Positions 34,401-46,400 of a stretch of DNA of 64,000 bases are shown in pieces (the first letter of the stretch is position 1; the number at the start of each line of letters is the position of its first letter). This stretch comes from Pelecanus crispus. Taxonomy: Eukaryota; Chordata; Aves; Pelecaniformes; Pelecanidae. The position numbers were made by a program, and so were the translations under genes. The notes under the pieces were generated by a model. That model worked only from the letters and a program-made list of their open reading frames with translations. It was not told where the DNA came from and searched no databases. Location of the stretch: NCBI RefSeq assembly GCF_030463565.1, contig NC_134662.1, positions 1,550,001-1,614,000 on the forward strand, read 5' to 3'.

Positions 34401-37400
34401 CCCCGGCGGGGCTCTGCTGGCCGAGGCTGAGGCCATGCCCAGCTCATTACAGGTGCCAGGCAGTGGCTGGCTGGGACTGGGGGGCACTGGAGCAGCTGGC
34501 AGTAGCCGCTGGCACGGAGGGCACGACCGCCTGTCGAGGGGCTGCCTCTGCCACCCTGGGGACGGGCTCAGGTGTCCCCTGACCCCCTGCCTGAGCCCTG
34601 CCTGCCCCACTCACCCAGCGTGATGGGTTTGCTGTCCTCCTGGTCCGAGCCAATGCCTGTCCGGGGGCTGCTGCTCTGCTCTGCATCTGTAAGAGGAAAA
34701 AGCCACCGGGGTGAGCCACCCCTCGCCGGTACAAGCCGGGGATGCCTGCCAGCCAAGTGCCCCGGCAGCTGCCCTCGCCGCTCTGCGGGGGGCGGAAACT
34801 GAGGCACGGTCTGGCCCGCGGCTCCCGCAGCACAGCAGGACCGTGACGGAGCCTGCACAAACCCAGCCACCGCGCATCCCTCCCTGCATCCCCCCCGCCG
34901 GCGACAGGAACGGGGACACCCCCATGCTGGCATGCAGGATACGGGCACGGCTCCCCGCAGGAGGGAAATCCATGGCGCTCGAGCCGCCCCGAGGCAGGGT
35001 GACAGCCGCCTGGCCCCGCTCCTGCCTCGCTGCCTCCTCTCCTCCCTCCAGCTGCTGCCATGACCCATCCCTGCCCCATCACCGTGGCCGGGCATCGCCC
35101 TCGCCGCCCCGTGGCACCTCGTCCTGCCTCCCCCAAGCTCCCCGGAGGGCAGCAGGGCCCCGGGGCAGCACCCGCTCCGACCCCCGAAGCCCCCGCCATC
35201 CCCGCTCCATCTTAGCTAAAAATAACCCAGCTCAGACACTGAGCTCAGCGGCACCCGCACACCCCGGCGCAGGCCACGCGCCCCTCACCTGCCTGCTCCC
35301 AAAGCCCTTCCAAAACCTTTGCCACACATTTCCCTCCCTTCCTCGTCCTTCCTCCCGCTCCTCCATCCTCCTCCTCCCACCCCTTGGCTGTCGGCATTTC
35401 TCTTTTGCAGCTTTGGCTGATGCCGGGAAAGGGCCGCGACAATCCAAACACCACCATCAAAACAGAGCGGCCGCCGCTGCCAGCCCGCCTGCCGCGGCTT
35501 GGGGTTTTTTCCCTTTCTTTCCTTTTTTTCTCCCCCTTTTTCTCCCCCCCCCGCCCCGTGCTCCCCCCAGTCCCCCGTGCACGTGCGGCTCCTGGGGCGG
35601 TTGTTTTTGGCTGGCCAGGCCGAGCCATGAGGGCAGCGGGACCGCGCTGCCCCCCGCCCCGACACCCCCGGGCGCCGCCCGAGCCACCCCCCGGGCCGCT
35701 TGACGTCGATGCCGAACGCAGCCATTTTGTCTCCCTCCCCAGTTGCCAGCGTTCCTCCCCACCCTTTACCCGCACCGGCCTGGCAGCCCTTCCACGCCGG
35801 CGGCCCCGTGGCATCCCGCCCCAACGCCGCATCCCGCCGCCAGCCAGCCCCGTGCCTGCGCGCTTGCCCGCCTGCTTGCCCGCACACTTGGCTTCCTCCA
35901 GGCAGCCATTTTAAGGAGCAGAAATTCCCCCGGCGACGGGCGCAGGGTTTCCCCCCCACCCCGCCCCTTCTCTCCATTTTTCTTTTTTTTCCCTTTTTTC
36001 CCCCCATTTGGAAAGCCGCCGTGTGCCCAAGCACGCGGGAGCGGGTGGCGGGAGCGAGCGGGACGCAAGCGAGCCGGGGAAGGGGGCAAGCGGCAGCAGG
36101 GACCCCCCGTGCACCCGCGGGCACCGCGCGGCCGGACACGGCCCCTCCTCGCCTCTTAAAACAACAAATCTCGCAGCGGCTCTGGAAGTGGTTAGCGGTG
36201 GAGCCCGGCCAAGGCACCAGGCAGCGTCTCGCGGTTGCAGCCCCGAGGCCGGCCCGGCTCCCCGCGCCCCCCCCGCCGCTGCCTTGGGGCTCCCGGCCCC
36301 CCGCTCGCCCCTGGGACGGCACCCGGCCGCCCGCTCCCAGGGGTGCTCGGCTGCTCGGAAGCCCCCCGGGCTCTGCCCTCACCCGGCGGCCCCCGAGGTG
36401 CCCCGCACGGCCCTCGGCTCGGCCCACGGGACCTCCCGCAATTGCTCGCCCCGAGATACCCTGCACCGACCCTGCTCCCCCCGAGATGCCCCGCACGGAC
36501 CTCAGCTCACCCCAGGATACCCCACATGGCCCCAGGATACCCCAAATGGCCCCTGCTCGCCCCGAGATGCCCCACACGGACCCCACACGGACCTCAGCTC
36601 ACCCCAGGATACCCCACATGGCCCCAGGATACCCCAAATGGCCCCTGCTCGCCCCGAGATGCCCCACACGGACCCCACACGGACCTCAGCTCACCCCAGG
36701 ATACCCCACATGGCCCCAGGATACCCCAAATGGCCCCTGCTCGCCCCGAGATGCCCCACACGGACCCCACACGGACCTCAGCTCACCCCAGGATACCCCA
36801 CATGGCCCCAGGATACCCCAAATGGCCCCTGCTCGCCCCGAGATGCCCCACACGGACCCCACACGGACCTCAGCTCACCCCAGGATACCCCACATGGCCC
36901 CAGGATACCCCACATGGCCCCTGCTCGCCCCAAGATGCCCCACACGAATCCCACACGGACCTCGGCTCACCCCCAGATGCTCCATGCGGACTTTCGCTCG
37001 CCCAGGACTCCTGGCACAGCTCCCCACAAAGCCGCTCCAGCCTGGCCCCTGTTCCCCCCAGGGCACCCGGCAGGGCCACTCGCTCACCCTGTGCACCCCC
37101 CGCCCCCCTGGGTGCCCCCCGTGTCCCTGTGCCTCCCCCCCCCCGGGCCAGCATCACCCTGATCCAGCACCGCCGACGCCACCCCACGCACCCCTGTTCC
37201 CGGGGGGCACACCGGGGGCCTCCCCCCAACCCGAGCACCCCAGTCCCAGCCACGGCACCCCAAGGAGCATCGGAAACGTTCCCGAGCTCCAAGGTTTGGC
37301 AGCAGGACTGTCCCCTCCCGGCACCCTCGTGTCCCCGCTGATGGAGGCATGTGGGTGCAAGGATGGGGGCCGTGGGCTCGGTACCCCCCCAGCTGCTGGC

Positions 37401-40400
37401 GATCATTGCGGCTGGGCCGGGCGAGCTCGTCAGCAGATTTCTGGCCGCCTCCTCCGGCGCGGCGCGGCCGGGCCAAACTCTGCTCTCACCGCCATGTGAC
37501 GGCTGCCTGCGGCTGGCCGGCGCGCGCTAAAATGGCGAAGGGATCGCTGGGCTCTCGCTGCGGCCTCGCTCCCCCCAAGGGACGTTTTGGGGGGGACCAA
37601 ATCCAGCACCCAACAAGTGGCTCGGCAGCACCGAGAAGGCGAAAGAAGCCTGGGGAGCCCCCCACGCCCCCCGGCCTCGCTGATGGGGGAGATCCCGCAC
37701 CCTCCGCACCCCCTGGGGCCGGGATGGGGGATGGAGGCGGGGGGGTCCCTGCTGCCACATTGCGGGGAGCCCAGGGGGGAGGGGTTCAGTGCCAGGGTCC
37801 CCCCCAGTGTGGAGGGGGAGAGCGCTCAGTGCCCAAACAGGTTGATCCAATCGCTTTTAAAAATAGCAAAGTGTGTGCCCGGGGGGAGCAAGGGCTGCCC
37901 GGGCTCCCGGCCGCGCTGGCAGCCTGGACTGATGCCACCCATTGAATTATGGATCCCCGGCACCCCGGCCCCGCTGGCTGGCAGAGTGCCGCCGGCCCCA
38001 CGGCGACTCCCTGCCCACCACCTCGGCGCGTGGGAACGACCCCGGGGGAGCAGGGCCAGCCCGGGGGGGGGGGTGTCCCTGCAGGCCAGGTGCCCCCCCG
38101 GGGCTGGCACAGCTGCGGGAGAGCCCTGGCTCTGTGCCTGAGCACTGATGGTAACAGGGCACGGCGTTACCGGCAGCGGCGCGGGGCGCAGGCGCAGAGG
38201 CTGGAGGATGCTTGGGGCCGGTGGAGCTGCTGGCGCTGGTATGGGCGGCCCACGCCCCCCCGGCGAGGGCAGCAGCTTCCGTCCTCCCCCCCCAGCTCTG
38301 CTAGTGACAGGGCAGGAGATGGGAGAGGGCTCAGCGCCGCTACCTGCAGGCTCTGCCCCGTGCCTCAGTTTCCCCTGGGGCCGGCTTGGGGCTATGTCCC
38401 CTAGGGAATTGTCCCCATGCCTCTCCCTCAGTGGCGGCGCAGCCCCGGCACTTACCCACGAGCAACCCATGGCTCCCCCAGTGCCTCTGGCCGGCCCTCC
38501 CCCCCAGCGTGCATCATTAGGGCCCAGAGTGAACAGCCTGGTCAGGATGGGGGACACCTGGAGACCTGAGGGAGCCTGAGCGCTGTGGGGCAGCGGCCCC
38601 ACTGCAAGGGCTAGGGGTGGGCGAGGCTGGGGGGGTGGTGATTTGGGGGCCCCTCCCTGCCAGACCCCCCACACCCCCACCCCACAGTGGCCCCACTGGT
38701 CTGAGCGGCGCTGCCCGTCCCGCTGCCGGGCGGGCTGGGGTGGCCCTTACGTAAAACCCGGAACAGACCCGCTTGTGTAACCTCCTTTATATAATACCCC
38801 GAGAAACGCCGTGTGTGCCGGGTAAATCCCGGCTCAGCCGGGCCGGCTGGTGCGCCGGGGGCACTGGACCCCTCCGCCATGCCCTTTATAACGCCCTGCT
38901 CCCCCTCCACCCCCCCCCGCCATGCCCAGAGGCCTGCGGTGTCACGAGGGGGTGAGATGAGTTCGCCGGGTCTCAGCCTGCCCTCTGCCAGCCCGCAACT
39001 GCTGCGGGGGCAGCAGCTTCTCCTCCCCCAGCCGAGCAAAAACCCCAGGGAGGTCCTGGCTGGAGGCATCCCCCGAGGTGGGGGGGGGACGGACGCGCCC
39101 CGCTGCCACGTTCGCCGGCTGCAGCCAGCTGGCCCGGGCGGGAGGCTGGGGAGGCGCGAGCACGTTGGCCGGCGCCTGCGAGCGAGCGGGTTTGTCCTCG
39201 GCCGACCCCGGCCGGCACGGGGAGATGGCAGCGGCTGGGGGGAACCCCCCCAGGCAGGCGGCGCGGCCGCCCCCTCGCTCGGCCCTGCCAGGCCTGGGCC
39301 GCATCCAGGGCTGCCGGCACCCGCAGAGGCGAGCGGGGACAGATGGCAGCGGACAAAGGGACGGAAGAGAGTGGGATGGACAAAGGGACGGCTGAGCCCC
39401 CCGCCCCCCCTGGACCCCTCCTGCGGGATGCTGGCACCCAGCCCCCACGCCCCGGGCTGGGGGGCACCTGGGGGTGCAGCTGCTGGGAGGGGATGGAAGA
39501 GAGGAGAGAGGGACAGGAGAGAGAAAGGAGAGAAAGGGAGGGAGGGAGGAAGAAAAACCAAAACGGAAGGAAGAAATGAAAGTGCAGAGAAAGGGAAAGG
39601 GAGTGGAGAGAAAGGGAAAGGGAGAGAAGAGAAAAAGAAAGAGAAAAAGAAAGAGAAAGAAAAAGAAAAAGAAAAAGAAAGATAAAAAGAAAGAAAAAGA
39701 AAAAGAAAAAGAAAAAGAAAAAGAAAAAGAAAAAGAAAAAGAAAAAGAAAAAGAAAAAGAAAAAGAAAAAGAAAAAGAAAAAGAAAAAGAAAGAGAAAAA
39801 GAAAGAGAAAAAGAAAGAGAAAAAGAAAAAAGGAAAAGAGAAAGAACAAAATAAAATAAAAGTAAGGAAAGAGGGAGAGAGCTCACAGGGAAGAGGGAGG
39901 GAGGGAAGGGAAAACGGAATGCAGAGGAAGACAGGAGGGCGGAAGGGCAGGAGGAAGGAGACGGGAGACGGGGGGACCCCCCAGCTCTGCAGGTGCAGCC
40001 AGAGGGTCCCAGGCCCGGCCCCCGTCTGCCCTGCTGGACCCACTAACCCTGCCCGCCCTGCCCAGGGGCCCGGCCCTGGGCACCTCACTGCCCCACCGAC
40101 CCCAGCCCCACGGCACGGCACAGCACAGCCCCACGGCACGGCACAGCCCCACGGCACGGCGTGGTCCTACAGCATTACACGGCCCCACGGCACAGAGCCA
40201 GCCGCGGCTGTGGCACAGCCAGCCCCCCCGCAATGTCCCACGGGCCCGCCCCACGGCCCCCTCGCCCCCCGCCTCACCCCCACGCTGACCGCAGACATCG
40301 CTCCCACTGCACCGGGGGAATCTCCCGCCCCGGGGCCCAGGCCTGAGGCCGCACAGGCTGGGGCCGGCAGGCTCAGGCTCCCCCCAGGGCTGGCCGAGAC

Positions 40401-43400
40401 CCCAGCGCGGGGGCCGGCACAGCGGGGGACCCCAGGCCCCAGCTGTCAGTGCCAGCCTGGCTCGGGGGTGCAGCGGCACAGCGGGGGGGTGGCGGCGTCT
40501 GTTCCCCCCTTCCGTGCCCGCGGCCGCCGGCGGGAGGGAGCGCCGTGGGCATCTGCCGCCCCAGCTGTCCCTCGCCAGCGCGGCACGGAGCCGGGCGCCC
40601 GGCCAGGATGGCAACTGCGACCCCGGGGAGGGCACGGCGCTTGCCAGCACGGGGGGACGGCGGGTGGCGAAGGCGGGGGGCGGCAGGTGCTTGCGAGACG
40701 GAGCTCGCTCATCTTTTATTCATCGGGCACCGAACGGCACGGGGAACCGCTCTGGCCCCTTGCACCCCCAGCCCGGCACCACGGGCCACGGCCCCCCGTG
40801 CCAGGTCCCTGGCAGGCACCGCTCACCCCAGCCGAGGCCGCGGGGCTGAGCATGGGGCAACTCACTTCACTGGTGACGTGGGGCCGGGGCTGCCCCCTGC
40901 CAGCTGGGCGCTGCGGGGAAGCCGGCTGGCTCCGGCACGCCGCCGGCTCGGCGCACTGCGGGAGAGCCGGGGAAGCCCTGACCTCCCCAAGGTCGCCAGC
41001 ACATCGATCCAGAGAGCTCCAGCGTGCCGAAACCGTCCCGGCTGCTGCCGCCGCTGGGCTCGCGGAGGGGCTGGGCACGGCGACAGCGGGTGCCCCAGGC
41101 GGTGACGCCGCAGGGGACAGGGATGGCTGGGGTCACCGCACGCTGGTGAGCCCCTTGCCACCCCGCGTCTGCGGCGCGCAGCTCCTGGGGACAGGAACGC
41201 AGCCCCCGTCGATCCTCCGATGTCTCATACCCTTGTGCCCCTTTGTGCCCCTTCCCGGGGGGTCTCTCCTCCCGGACCCGCGGGGGCTCTGCCTATCTCG
41301 CTCCCCTCAACCCTGGCCTCCCCGGCTGTTTGCCTGGGAGTGGGGAGATACCTGGAGCGGGAGGAGGGTTTGCACGTGTTTATCTGCGTGCTGGGGGGGT
41401 TCTCCGGCCCGCCTTCCCACCGGCGCCCAGCTCTGCGAACGGCAGAGCCCAAATATTGTGCACCCCATCAATCTCCGCACGACCCTGCTGATAAATATTT
41501 GCGTGGGGGCTGGCGGAGCGGCGCTGCCCGGGGAAATGCCTGCTCCGCCATCTGGAAGGACCACGCAGACATTTGGCACGGCCGGGCTGGCACGGCCGGC
41601 AGGCGCGCTCGGGACGAGAGCCCTGGCACGGGCTCCCCGGCAGATTGGTGCCATCTGCCTTGCGCTGCAGCCAGCGGCGAGGCTGGTGAGGGGAGATAAG
41701 GGGCTGCCAGGCGGTGGGAGACGCAGATGCTGGCACGGCGTGGAGGTCCCTGCCTCCCCCGGGGTGCTGTCCGCCGCCGGCGGCACGGCCGGCTGCACGC
41801 AGCAGCATGCCAGGGGTGCCAGGAGCAGGATGCCACCCTGGGGCCCGCCGCCTGCTTGCCCTGGGCACCCATCTGCTCCCGACCCGCACGGCCCTGGGAA
41901 CGACACAGCCGGGCTCAGCTGCCAGGCACTGCCAGGGGAAGCTCACCGCGGGGCAGAGCCTTGGCCCCCGCCCCGCTGAGCCCGTCATCTGCGGGGTCCC
42001 CGCCAGCCCCACGGCACCGCAAAGGGTGCGAGGGTGCAGCACTGACCCTGTCCCACCCCCCTGGCTCCTGGAGCCTGGCCGGGATGGGGATGGGGTCCAG
42101 GGATGGGACGTGCTGGGATGGGGACACAGGGATGGGGGTGCCGGGATGGGGGGTCCAGGGATGCGGGATCCAGGGCTGGTGCATAGGGATGGGGATGCAG
42201 GGATGGGGGGTGCTGGGATGGGGGTCCAGGGACGCGGGATGCAGGGCTGGTGCATAGGGATGGGGACACAGGGATGGAGGTGCTGGGATGGGGGTCCAGG
42301 GACGCAGGATGCAGGGCTGGTGCATAGGGATGGGGATACAGGGATGGGTGGTGCAGGGATGGGTGGTGCTGGGATGCAGGATGCAGGGCTGGTGCATAGG
42401 GATGGGGATGCAGGGATGGGGGGTGCCGGGATGGGGGTCCAGGGACGCGGGATGCAGGGCTGGTGCATAGGGATGGGGATGCAGGGCTGGTGCATAGGGA
42501 TGGGGATGCAGGGACGGGGGGTGCCGGGATGGGGGTCCAGGGATGCGGGATCCAGGGCTGGGTGCATAGGGATGGGGATGGAGGGATGCGGGATGCAGGG
42601 CTGGGTGCATAGGGATGGGGATGCAGGGATGGGGGGCGCCAGGATGGGGGTCCAGGGATGCGGGATGCAGGGCTGGGTGCATAGGGATGGGGATGCAGGG
42701 ATGGAGGCACAAGGGTGAGGGCGCAGGGAGGGGGGGCCCACAGAGGTGGGGAGCACTGAGGTGAGGGTGCAGGGAGGGGGGCACTGGCCCCCCCAGACTG
42801 GCTGCTGCCGTCGGGAGCTGCTGGGAGGAATCTCTCTGTAATGCTTCGAAGGTCCTGGCACCATCGACTGGGGAGATTGATTACCATTTTACTGCAATGC
42901 TTTTGACTTTCACCAGCGACCTCCGAGCTCCCCCCCCCCAGCTGCCCCCCCGCTGCACACCCAGCTCTGGGCTGCAGCGCCATCCCCTCCCCCACTGCGG
43001 TGTGCACAGCCTAGCCCTGCACCCAGCCCCGCTCACATCCAGCACCCAGCCCCACACCCAGCCCCGCTCACATCCAGCACCCATCCTGCACCCAGCCCTG
43101 CTCTCAGTCCCCCAACCAACCCTGCACCCATCCTGCACCCAGTCCTGCTCCCAGCACTGCACCCAGCCCTGCTCCCAGTCCACCAACCAACCCTGCACCC
43201 AGTCCTGCTCCCAGCAGTGCACCCATCCTGCACCCATCCAGCAGCCCCCCTGCCCACAGAGGTACCGGGGGCCACCAGTGCAGGGCAGGGTGCGCTGGCG
43301 GCCAGTGCGGTGCTGCTGAGCAGGTCCAGGTGTCCAGCGCTCCCCTGCACCCCACAGCAGCCCCCCCAGAGCCAGCGGGGCTGGGACGGGGCCTCCCCCC

Positions 43401-46400
43401 AGCCCACCATCGCTCGTGCCTCAGTTTCCCCATGTGCACCCGGGGGCACGGAAAGCTGGGCGGCTCTTCCAGGCGGAGGGATGGGGTCAAGAAAGAGCCG
43501 AGAGGCAGAGTTGGCCCTTGGCATCGGTCCGGAGGGGGGGACACTGGGAGCCCAACCCAGGTCGGCTGCCCCCGACCCTGGGTGGGGAGAGCAGGGCTGG
43601 GGGCTCCTCCACCACCTCCCCTCCCCGGCGTTGCCAGAGCAGCGGCTGGGAAATTGTGCTGACACCAGCAAAACGGGCCGGGCGTAGGCGGGCAAGCCGA
43701 GAGCCCACGTGTTCTGGCCTGATAATGGGGGACCGCGGGGGCTGCGGGGAGCCAGAGCTGCCCGGCTGGGGGGCCCCGTGCGGGCGAGATCCCCCCCAGC
43801 CTCTTCCCGCTCCCCCCCCCCGGCCCCTTCGGGGCTGGGGGTGCTGCGGGGGGGCTGGCTGCAGGGCGAGAGGGGCAAAGGGGGAAAGCGTGCGGGAGCG
43901 AGCGTGCGGGAGCGAGCGAGGCCACGGGGATGCCCAGCGCACCCCGAGCGGTGCCGCGGCCTGGCCAGCGCAGGGTCCCACGGGCGTGGTGGCTGCCCCC
44001 GTGTCCCTCCTCGCCTCAGTTTCCCCGCCGATGCCGCAGGCCGGATAACCCCTCGCTAGCCGCAGCCCCACAGACAGCGCCCGCTGCGGGCTGGGGCTGG
44101 GCAACGCCGAGCATCCGCCCCACCGCAGCACCCCGCAGCACCCCGGGGGTCCCACTCCCGGCGCGGCTGGTGCTGCTGGCCCGTCTTGGTCCCCCTTAAC
44201 CGGGGCACAGAGCGACCTTAACAGGGAAAGTGAGAGGCTGCCAGGCCTTATCGGAGAGTATTTACAGCCGCTGTGTTCCCAATTAGACAGTCAGGTGACT
44301 GCGGCTGCTGGGGACCCAGACGCTGGGGTCAAGGTCGCTGGTTGGGGGGGGGGGGGGGTGGCAGAGGGGCAGCCACCTCCCCAGGGACACCCGCCGGCTG
44401 CGGCGCGGCCAGGGAACCTGCCAGCACGGGCACCCCAGTGCGGCACGCCAAGCGATGCGGGAGACCCCATCGCAGCTGCTGCAGGGGTCCTGGTCCCTGC
44501 TGTCAGCACGGCCACCGTAGGGCTCCCAGTCCAGCATGGGGGGGCTCCCAGTCCAGCCCAGTACAGGGTACCCCCCAGCCCAGCGTGACACTATACCTCC
44601 AGCCAAGCCAGCGCAGGGTGCCCCCAGTCCAGCCCAGTATGCGGCACACGCAGCCCAGCCAGCACGGGGTGCCCCCAGCACGGCACAGAGCACCCCAGTT
44701 AAGCCCAGTACCCCATCCCAGTTCAGCCCAGCACGAGTCTCAGCCCAGCACACGACACCGCCCTGCCCTGCCCAGCAGCCACTGCCCCATCCTGCACAGG
44801 GCACCCACGCGCCCACCCCGGCCAGCACCGGGGGCCCCCCCATCGCCAGCACAGCACCCACTGTTCCCAGTGCACTGCTGGGACACGGCGGCACCAGGCC
44901 CTGTCGGGCCTCATCCTGCCTCTGAGCAGGAGAGCCACGCGCATGGGCACGGGTGCGCGGCGCTGGCACCACGCGTGCGCACATGCCAGGAGATGCGGCT
45001 GTGCAGGCAGGTCCCGGCTGCGCACGTGCGCACCCCCGCTGCTGACCGCCCGTGCCCCCCACCCGCCCAGGGTCCCACCTGGGCGCTGAGGCAGGATCTG
45101 GCCCTGGCTGTTCACTGCAAGAGGCTGTGCCCTGCTTTTCCCCAAAGCCACGAGGGCTCGGTGGTCCCCCCCCACCGCCCTGCCCGGGACATGCAGCTCC
45201 CTGGGGAGCTGGGGGTCGCATGCCCGCTGTGCCTCAGTTTCCCCAGTGAGACGCAGCGTATCCCACCGCTGGCTGGGCAGGGGCAGAACCACCTGCGCCT
45301 GCCCGTGCCCACCATGATCCACGGTGCTGGCACCCCCTTTGCTGGGTCTGCTGGCACCGCAGTGCCCTCCGCGGTGTCGCTGCTCGTCCCCGGGCCCTGG
45401 CCAGTGCCGGGCAAGGAGGCACCAGCCCCACGCTCCCCCCCGCCGCGGTGTCGATGGGGATGGGCTCACAGGGCCGGGGGGCACATCTGGGGGGCATCAC
45501 CCAGCGCTGTGGGTGTGTGCAGGGGGTTGCTGCCAGGAGGCGACCGATGTCCTGGTCCCTGCACGCCCGGGCAACCTGGCCTGGTCGGGGGGGCTGCGAG
45601 CCCCTCGACCGCCCCTTGGGGCTGCACGTCGCAGACCCCCCTGGCTCTGCATCACCCCTGTGAAACTGAGCCCTGCCCTCGCCCGCGGGGATCACGCAGC
45701 ATCTCCTCAGGCTCCTCACCCACCTGGGGGTGCTGGGGGATGTTGGGGTCCGCGGGGGACCCCAGCTGCTGGGTGGGTGTCTGTGCCAGCACGGCACCAG
45801 CCGGGGACAGCAAACCTGTCCAGTTAAAGTACGATCTGACCCGAGCTACTACTACGAGCTTCCCCTTCCCGACATGCGGGGAGGTGGTGCGAGTCGGCAG
45901 CAAGGACGATGGCTTAGGGACCCAATCCTCTGAGCCTGGAAACCACCGTCTGCCCTGCCCACCATGCCTCAGTTTCCCCCTTTCGATCGTCAAGGCTTTG
46001 AGAGCGGGTCTGACCCTCCCTGCTGTAGTGAAACCAGCCCAGTGCTCCCAGCGGGTCTGTGGGACCCCCCGGGCAGGGAAAGGGCAGGGGAGCAGCATCC
46101 CCTCGGCGCACAGCAGAGCTGCTGCGGTTTGCCCCCACTGGTGTTATCGCTGCCCCCTCCCCAGCCGGCCTTGGCCGCTCCTGTCCCTGCCTCGGTCACC
46201 TGCCCGGCGAGGGGCTGGCACTGCAGCCCACGGCAAACTGGTGCAGCTGGACCATGGCAAACTGGCACGGCTGGAATGCTCCCAGCTCCAGCCCTCAGGG
46301 GATGTGCCAGGAACAGGCTATCCCTCCCCTGCCCACGCCACCCACCGGCTCCTCACCGGGCTGCCTGTGCCAAGACCCTCCTCTGGGTATGCCCAGAGCC

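Noticed and set aside
35700-37499. 599-codon frame with a 92-residue repeat
   Set aside because: Produced by the 92-bp minisatellite; no domain, and other frames are equally open.
38611-39886. Phe/Leu-rich hydrophobic frames that look like many membrane spans
   Set aside because: Direct translation of the (GAAAAA)n complement, not a membrane protein.
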